Source: Desulfobacteraceae bacterium (GTDB taxonomy: Bacteria > Desulfobacterota > Desulfobacteria > Desulfobacterales > Desulfobacteraceae). Taken from it: a stretch of DNA of 21,395 nt. Below, in pieces: positions 16,431 through 21,395 of the stretch. A program made the translations under genes and the position numbers. Each line of letters starts with the position of its first letter. The first letter of the stretch is position 1. Location: assembly GCA_011390435.1 (NCBI GenBank), contig JAABSK010000021.1:1-21395 (forward strand), in the 5' to 3' direction. Under the pieces are notes generated by a model. That model was given only the letters and a program-made list of their open reading frames with translations. It did no database searches and was not told the origin of the DNA.

Positions 16431-16436
16431 AAGTTT

Positions 16437-17528
16437 TCAGGTTTCATCGGCCTGTCTGCGAATAACAGCCCGTTTTTTCTGCTTTTCTCTTTTCCCCAGT
16501 TCTCTTAAGGGAATCATTTCTTTTTTGATGCACAGGTGTTTTTTGTTTTTGTAAATCCGGATCTGCCCCGGCAGGTCCAGACAGGTACCGGCTCCTGTAT
16601 CAAAACAAAACGCGATGGCCGTTTGAATGTGATGATGGGAAATGCGGCTCAGATTTTTTTTCAACCGGCAGATCGCCATGCGCAGCAACCGTTTGAGCAA
16701 CGCTTCGTCCAGATCCAGCAGCATGGCTCGAGACAGCGCAATGGTGTGTTTTGTTTCCGACACCTGGCACAGATTGAATTGTTTTTCTGTTCTGTCCTGC
16801 CAATACTGCTCCTCCTGCCAGAGAATCCGGCTGGTCCGGTTCAGGGCCTCCACGATTTTGGGATTATAGTCAGATGCAAGCTGTGGCAGGAGCTGGTGTC
16901 GGATTTTGTTTCTCAAAAACCGGTCTTCTGAATTGGAATCATCCGTCACAAAGTCCTGACGTTCATCAGCAAGAAATTCCAGGATTTCAGCTTTGGAGAC
17001 CTGAATCAACGGACGGATAATGCAATGGTTCCGGACAGGCGGAATGCCGCCAAGGCCTTTGGGGCCGGCACCTCGCAAAAGGTTCATCAGCACCAGTTCC
17101 GCATTGTCATCCCTGTGATGGCCGGTGGCCAGGCGGGAATACCCATGGGCCTGGACAACAACGTTAAAAAAAGCATACCGGACCGTTCTTCCGGCAGCTT
17201 CAACAGACAGCCCATGATCGCGGGCATAGGCGCTGACATCTGTCTGCTGGCAGTAAAACGGCAGGCCCAGACGGCGGGCAAAATCGGCTGAAAAAGCCTC
17301 ATCCCGGAACGCACTGGTTTTTCTGAGCTGATGGTTCAGATGAACAATGCCCACGGTCAGATCATAGCGATCTTTCAAAGCCAGTAACGACAGAACCAGT
17401 GCCACGGAATCCGGACCGCCAGATACAGCAGCCAGCACACGGTCCCCCGGATCAAGCAGCTTAAATTCCTGAACCGTCTGAATCACTTTCGTGATAAATG
17501 CGCACTGCATGTCTGGTTGCTGCGTCAT
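16437..17528 (-). CDS. tilS: tRNA(Ile)-lysidine synthetase
   Basis: TilS converts C34 of the tRNA-Ile CAU anticodon to lysidine with ATP and lysine, letting it read AUA codons. From the ATG at 17528 the protein is 363 residues. The PP-loop SGGPDS is at 36-41, followed by the HLNHQLR segment, the GHHRDDNAELVLMNLLRGAG block and DNSNxxDRFLRN-like DSNSEDRFLRNKIRH. These are the family-specific catalytic regions. The C-terminal third, which carries tRNA-binding in larger TilS proteins, is short here. The ATG lies one base after the mqnD stop; the frame opens further upstream at 17564, but inside mqnD. No clear ribosome site is seen, so coupling to mqnD is likely. Confidence 0.95.
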   Translation of the reverse strand: MTQQPDMQCAFITKVIQTVQEFKLLDPGDRVLAAVSGGPDSVALVLSLLALKDRYDLTVGIVHLNHQLRKTSAFRDEAFSADFARRLGLPFYCQQTDVSAYARDHGLSVEAAGRTVRYAFFNVVVQAHGYSRLATGHHRDDNAELVLMNLLRGAGPKGLGGIPPVRNHCIIRPLIQVSKAEILEFLADERQDFVTDDSNSEDRFLRNKIRHQLLPQLASDYNPKIVEALNRTSRILWQEEQYWQDRTEKQFNLCQVSETKHTIALSRAMLLDLDEALLKRLLRMAICRLKKNLSRISHHHIQTAIAFCFDTGAGTCLDLPGQIRIYKNKKHLCIKKEMIPLRELGKREKQKKRAVIRRQADET

Positions 17529-17529
17529 A

Positions 17530-18387
17530 TCAGCAGGCAAAAATCGGATCATTTGATGCATCAATCAGGCCGGCATCCCGTGCCCGATCAAAAAAAGCAG
17601 TGACAGCCCGCTCTCCGTCAGGGCCGATATCTTTTGAAAAATCGTTAACGTACAGGGCAATGTGCTGCGCAATGACCTGATCATCCATTTCCTGGGCATG
17701 GGCACGGATATATGCTTCTCCGATCCGGGGATTGGCAAATCCATGGTCAATGCTCTGGCGGATCAGGGATTGAATCTCACAGGAAATCCAGGGATCGATG
17801 TTCCGCTTGATGGCAATGCAGCCTAAGGGGATGGGCAGGGATGTCGCTGATTCCCACCACTGACCCAGGTCTGCCTGAAGTGCGAGCCCCAGGGAAGAAT
17901 AAACAAAACGGCCTTCATGGATGATCACCCCGAAGTCTGCCGTGCCTGCAATCACCGCCGGCATGATCTGTTCAAAAGGCATGGGCACGACTCGGAACGT
18001 CACGCCCGGAAAACAATCAGCCATATAAAACCGAAACAGGAGATAGGCCGTGGTTCCCATTCCCGGGACCGCGATCACCGGCACACCTGCGTCAGACAGG
18101 GCGCGGCCTGGACAGGAGATAATCAGGGGGCCGCACCCCTTTCCCAGAGCTGCTCCGGATCGCAAAAGCGCATATTGATCCATGACCCTGCCAAAAGCTG
18201 CAAACGACAGCTTGGTGATATCGTGTATCCCGTCTGCTGCATCCTGGTTCAAGGATTCCACATCCTTGAGCGCAATATCAAAGTCATACCCGTTAAGGTC
18301 GATTCGCTTTTGAGCAATCGCTTTGAAAATAAACGTATCATTGGGACAGCTGGAATAGGCGAGGCGATATGTTTTATTCACATTCAT
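17530..18387 (-). CDS. mqnD: 1,4-dihydroxy-6-naphthoate synthase (MqnD), futalosine menaquinone pathway
   Basis: MqnD converts cyclic dehypoxanthinyl futalosine to 1,4-dihydroxy-6-naphthoate in the futalosine route to menaquinone, the respiratory quinone. Visible signatures are SSCPNDTFIF (residues 12-21; usually SPCPNDT), DVESLNQDAADGIHDITKLS, and ALLRSGAALGKGCGPLI, followed by PGMGTTAYLL and TADFGVIIHEGRF. The 285-residue length is normal. The ATG at 18387 has no ribosome site. A perfect TATAAT box lies six bases upstream, so the mRNA may be leaderless. A TTG at 18393 is also in frame. tilS follows one base later. Confidence 0.95.
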   Translation of the reverse strand: MNVNKTYRLAYSSCPNDTFIFKAIAQKRIDLNGYDFDIALKDVESLNQDAADGIHDITKLSFAAFGRVMDQYALLRSGAALGKGCGPLIISCPGRALSDAGVPVIAVPGMGTTAYLLFRFYMADCFPGVTFRVVPMPFEQIMPAVIAGTADFGVIIHEGRFVYSSLGLALQADLGQWWESATSLPIPLGCIAIKRNIDPWISCEIQSLIRQSIDHGFANPRIGEAYIRAHAQEMDDQVIAQHIALYVNDFSKDIGPDGERAVTAFFDRARDAGLIDASNDPIFAC

Positions 18388-18393
18388 CGTCAA

Positions 18394-18423
18394 ATTATAT
18401 CAAAGGAGTGTCTGGAAAATCAA
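18394..18423 (-). promoter_or_regulatory. Sigma70-like promoter of mqnD with predicted start at the ATG
   Basis: On the minus strand, TTGATT (18423-18418) is followed after 18 bases by a perfect TATAAT (18399-18394). Counting six bases beyond the -10 puts +1 on the A of the mqnD ATG (18387). No ribosome site separates them. Confidence 0.6.
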
Positions 18424-18448
18424 TCCGATTTTTAAAAAGAGCGACCGC

Positions 18449-18476
18449 TTTACTTTTATCTGGTCATCCTTATGAT
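18449..18476 (+). promoter_or_regulatory. Candidate promoter of uvrA
   Basis: TTTACT (18449-18454) and TATGAT (18471-18476) are 16 bases apart; the -10 matches five of six sigma70 positions. Transcription would begin near 18483, about 47 bases before the uvrA ATG. It is divergent from the mqnD promoter. I see no clear LexA operator, but the SOS box of this lineage may differ. Confidence 0.4.
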
Positions 18477-18529
18477 TTTTAGATATGGGTAGGATTTAGA
18501 ACACGCACAAAACAAGGATCAAACACAGG

Positions 18530-21395
18530 ATGAAAAACCCGGTATTGACAGGAGAAATGAGCGAATGGGGGAAAAATATCGACCCGGCCGCTTCAACCGG
18601 CACCGGCTCAAAAGAGCTTGACCGGATCATGGTCAGAGGTGCCAAAGAGCACAATCTTAAAGACATTGATGTGGATGTACCGAAAAAAAAAATGGTTGTG
18701 TTTACAGGGGTTTCTGGGTCGGGCAAATCCAGCCTGGCCTTTGACACGATTTTTGCCGAAGGCCAGCGACGGTATGTGGAATCGTTATCTTCCTATGCCC
18801 GGCAGTTTATCGGTCAGATGGAAAAGCCCCGATACGACACCATCCGCGGATTGTCTCCCACCATTGCCATTGAACAAAAAGCTGCCAGCAAAAACCCCAG
18901 ATCCACGGTGGGCACCATCACGGAAATTTATGATTATCTCAGGGTCCTGTTTGCACGGGTGGGAACCCAGTACTGCTGTCAATGCCAGAAAAAAGTGGGC
19001 CGGGGACATGCCCAGAGCATGGTATCCCAGATCATGGCTCTGCCGGAAAAATCAAAACTGCTGATCCTCGCGCCGGTGGTGGAAAACCGGAAAGGAGAGC
19101 ACAAAGAACGCCTGGAGGAATTAAAAAAAAAAGGATATGCCAGGGTCCGGGTGGATGGGGTGGTCCAGGATCTTGAAAACGTGCAGGCGCTGGCAAAAAA
19201 CAAAAAACACCATATTGAAGTGGTGGTGGACCGTTTGGTGGTCAAAAACGATGCTGCCTTTGAAAAACGACTGACCGACTCTGTAGAAGCAGCGTTAAAA
19301 CTGGGCAGCAGCCAGATCATCATCCACATGATGGGAAGAGAAGACCTTAAAATGAGCGAAGCCCGTTCCTGTTGCGGAACCGCCTATCCGGAGCTGACGC
19401 CCCAGATTTTTTCGTTCAACTCTCCTTTGGGCATGTGTCCGGAATGCAACGGTATCGGCACCCTGCTCTCCATGGATGTGGATAAAATCATCCCGGACAG
19501 GCGACTGAGCATCCGCCAGGGCGCCATTGTGCCATGGAAAAATTATTTTCTGAAACAGCCCCGGTATCAGACCGACACGTCATGGGGCGGCAGCCAGCTC
19601 AAGGCCATGGAAAGCCAGTGGGGAATCGACTTTGATCAGCCCTGGGAAAAACTGCCGAAAAAAGACCGGGACCTTCTGCTCTATGGCTCCCCAAAAAAGG
19701 AGATGACCATCAACTGGAGCTCAGCCAAAATCCAGGGTGCTTTCACCCGCACCCATGAAGGCCTGATTCATACCCTGATGCGAAGGTACAAATCCACCCA
19801 GTCAGAAACCCAGAAAAAATATTACACCGGTTTTATGACCGCAGCCACCTGCCCTGCCTGCATGGGAAAGCGGCTGAAACCGGAAATTCTCCACGTGCGT
19901 ATCCAGGACAAATCGATCATGGATCTCACTGCCATGACCGTTCAGGAGGCGTTTGAGTTTATCACCTCACTGCACCTTGAGGGAAGCCAGAAACTGATCG
20001 CAGCAGAGCTGCTCAAAGAAATTTCAGACCGGCTGGGGTTTCTGGTGAATGTGGGGCTGGGATACCTGTCTCTGGACCGAAGCGGCCCCACCCTTTCCGG
20101 AGGAGAATCCCAGCGAATCAGGCTGGCATCCCAGGTGGGATCAGAGCTTACAGGCGTACTGTACATTCTGGATGAGCCATCCATCGGCCTGCATCAGCGG
20201 GACAATATCAAGCTGCTGAAAACCCTTCATCACCTGAGAGATATCGGCAATACCCTCATTGTTGTGGAGCACGATCAGGAAACCATGGAAAACGCTGACT
20301 GGATCGTGGATATCGGTCCGGGAGCCGGTCATTTGGGCGGGCAGATCGTCGCAGTTGGCACGCCGGAACAGATCCGGCAGAACCCGGCATCCATTACTGG
20401 AAAATTTTTGACCGGCAAAATGCAGATTGCCGTTCCCCAGACCCGGAAAACACCTGAACAGGCCGGCAATAAATGGGTGAGAATTTATGGTGCTGCAGAA
20501 AACAATCTAAAAGATGTTCAGGTGGAGATCCCTTTAGGCCTTTTGGTGGCAATCACCGGTGTATCCGGAGCAGGAAAATCAACACTGATCAACCAGATTC
20601 TATACCCGGCGCTGGCAGTCAAGCTGCACGGCTCACAAATGAGCGTGGGCCGGCACCACTCAATTTCCGGGCTGTCCCATTTAAACAAGATCATCAATAT
20701 TGATCAGAACCCCATCGGCAGGACACCCCGGAGCAATCCTGCAACCTATACCAAGGTTTTTGACCATATCCGGGATTTTTATGCCCTTTTGCCGGAATCA
20801 AAGGCCCGGGCATATCAAAAAGGCCGGTACTCCTTTAATGTAAAAGGCGGCCGATGCGAAGCCTGCAAAGGAGACGGCCACATTAAAGTGGAAATGCATT
20901 TTCTGGCAGATGTTTTTGTTCCCTGCGAAGTCTGCAGGGGCAAGCGGTTTAACCGGGCCACCCTGGATATCCGGTACAAGGACCACTCCATTTCAGATGT
21001 TTTGGACCTGTCTGTGCTTCAGGCAAAGGAATTGTTCAAAGATCACCCGAAAATTGTCCATATTCTGGACACACTCATGGATGTCGGCCTTTCATATATC
21101 AAACTGGGCCAGGCTGCCACCACCCTTTCCGGTGGTGAAGCCCAGAGAATAAAACTGGCCAGGGAGCTGGCCAAACGCGCCACCGGAGATACCCTGTATA
21201 TTCTGGATGAGCCCACAACCGGTCTTCACTTCCAGGATATCAAACTCCTGCTCCAGGTTCTGTCCCGGCTGACTGCATCTGGAAACACCGTGATGATTAT
21301 CGAACACAACATGGATGTGATCAAAACAGCTGACTGGGTGATTGATCTGGGCCCGGAAGGTGGCAGCGGCGGAGGTGACATCATCGCCCAGGGGC
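18530..21395 (+). CDS. uvrA: Excinuclease ABC subunit A (UvrA), truncated at window edge
   Basis: UvrA recognises bulky DNA lesions and loads UvrB in nucleotide excision repair. The frame is open from ATG 18530 to the right edge (955 codons), lacking only the final few residues. Walker A GVSGSGKSS is near 59-67, the first signature LSGGESQRIRLA near 521-532 and Walker B LYILDEP near 544-550. The second NBD has GVSGAGKST at 677-685, LSGGEAQRIKLA near 865-876 and LYILDEPTTGLH. Zinc pairs are CEAC (776-779) and CEVC (799-802). The first zinc module has CPEC (303-306), but the partner pair reads RSCCG (279-283), so one expected cysteine is Arg. About 30 residues precede the usual N-terminus; an ATG at 18557 is an alternative with AGGAG two bases upstream. 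Confidence 0.96.
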   Translation, partial: MKNPVLTGEMSEWGKNIDPAASTGTGSKELDRIMVRGAKEHNLKDIDVDVPKKKMVVFTGVSGSGKSSLAFDTIFAEGQRRYVESLSSYARQFIGQMEKPRYDTIRGLSPTIAIEQKAASKNPRSTVGTITEIYDYLRVLFARVGTQYCCQCQKKVGRGHAQSMVSQIMALPEKSKLLILAPVVENRKGEHKERLEELKKKGYARVRVDGVVQDLENVQALAKNKKHHIEVVVDRLVVKNDAAFEKRLTDSVEAALKLGSSQIIIHMMGREDLKMSEARSCCGTAYPELTPQIFSFNSPLGMCPECNGIGTLLSMDVDKIIPDRRLSIRQGAIVPWKNYFLKQPRYQTDTSWGGSQLKAMESQWGIDFDQPWEKLPKKDRDLLLYGSPKKEMTINWSSAKIQGAFTRTHEGLIHTLMRRYKSTQSETQKKYYTGFMTAATCPACMGKRLKPEILHVRIQDKSIMDLTAMTVQEAFEFITSLHLEGSQKLIAAELLKEISDRLGFLVNVGLGYLSLDRSGPTLSGGESQRIRLASQVGSELTGVLYILDEPSIGLHQRDNIKLLKTLHHLRDIGNTLIVVEHDQETMENADWIVDIGPGAGHLGGQIVAVGTPEQIRQNPASITGKFLTGKMQIAVPQTRKTPEQAGNKWVRIYGAAENNLKDVQVEIPLGLLVAITGVSGAGKSTLINQILYPALAVKLHGSQMSVGRHHSISGLSHLNKIINIDQNPIGRTPRSNPATYTKVFDHIRDFYALLPESKARAYQKGRYSFNVKGGRCEACKGDGHIKVEMHFLADVFVPCEVCRGKRFNRATLDIRYKDHSISDVLDLSVLQAKELFKDHPKIVHILDTLMDVGLSYIKLGQAATTLSGGEAQRIKLARELAKRATGDTLYILDEPTTGLHFQDIKLLLQVLSRLTASGNTVMIIEHNMDVIKTADWVIDLGPEGGSGGGDIIAQG

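Noticed and set aside
1..21395. CRISPR arrays, tRNA or rRNA genes, insertion sequences, prophage or toxin-antitoxin genes
   Set aside because: No repeat-spacer pattern, cloverleaf, transposase or related motif was seen on reading both strands. This was by eye and not by a covariance search.

Overview
The window looks like a chromosomal stretch from an anaerobic Desulfobacterota species, most likely a Desulfobacteraceae-type sulfate reducer. This is inferred from gene content: anaerobic-type cobalamin genes, the futalosine menaquinone gene mqnD, the tilS-ftsH-folP-ybbR order, moderate GC content and frequent GTG/TTG starts. No database search was possible. No rRNA, tRNA, CRISPR array, insertion sequence or phage gene was seen. 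Nearly all of the window is coding, with tightly packed and overlapping genes.

Region 1 (1-5398, minus strand) is a cobalamin operon. A sigma70-like promoter (5370-5398) leads into a canonical cobalamin riboswitch (about 5195-5350) and an intrinsic terminator (5103-5134). A possible 26-codon leader ORF follows (4977-5057). Next come a FecCD/BtuC-type permease, a BtuD-type ATPase, a BtuF-type binding protein, precorrin-2 C20-methyltransferase (cbiL/cobI), a Gate-domain membrane protein of unknown role, and the 5' part of cbiE, which runs off the left edge. The operon couples corrinoid uptake to corrin-ring synthesis under B12 feedback.

Region 2 (5438-9173, plus strand) starts divergently with a RhlE-like DEAD-box helicase. 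A three-gene ABC importer follows: a divergent ATPase, a TauC/SsuC/ThiX-like permease and an NMT1/THI5-like binding protein. Its ligand is unknown.

Region 3 (9177-18387, minus strand) runs, in transcription order, mqnD, tilS, ftsH, folP, a YbbR/CdaR-like protein, coaX, a TIGR03790-like exported protein, and a MATE transporter. mqnD has a promoter placed so that transcription should begin at its ATG. ftsH has a 145-base leader with a candidate structured RNA. The diadenylate cyclase gene cdaA, often found between folP and cdaR in related arrangements, is absent here.

Region 4 (18530 to the right edge, plus strand) is uvrA, divergent from mqnD and cut just before its C-terminus.

Most of the window is core metabolism and maintenance. 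The parts most worth follow-up are the Gate-domain protein inside the B12-regulated operon, the small leader ORF before btuC, the apparently leaderless mqnD transcript, the cdaR-like gene without cdaA, and the TIGR03790-like protein.
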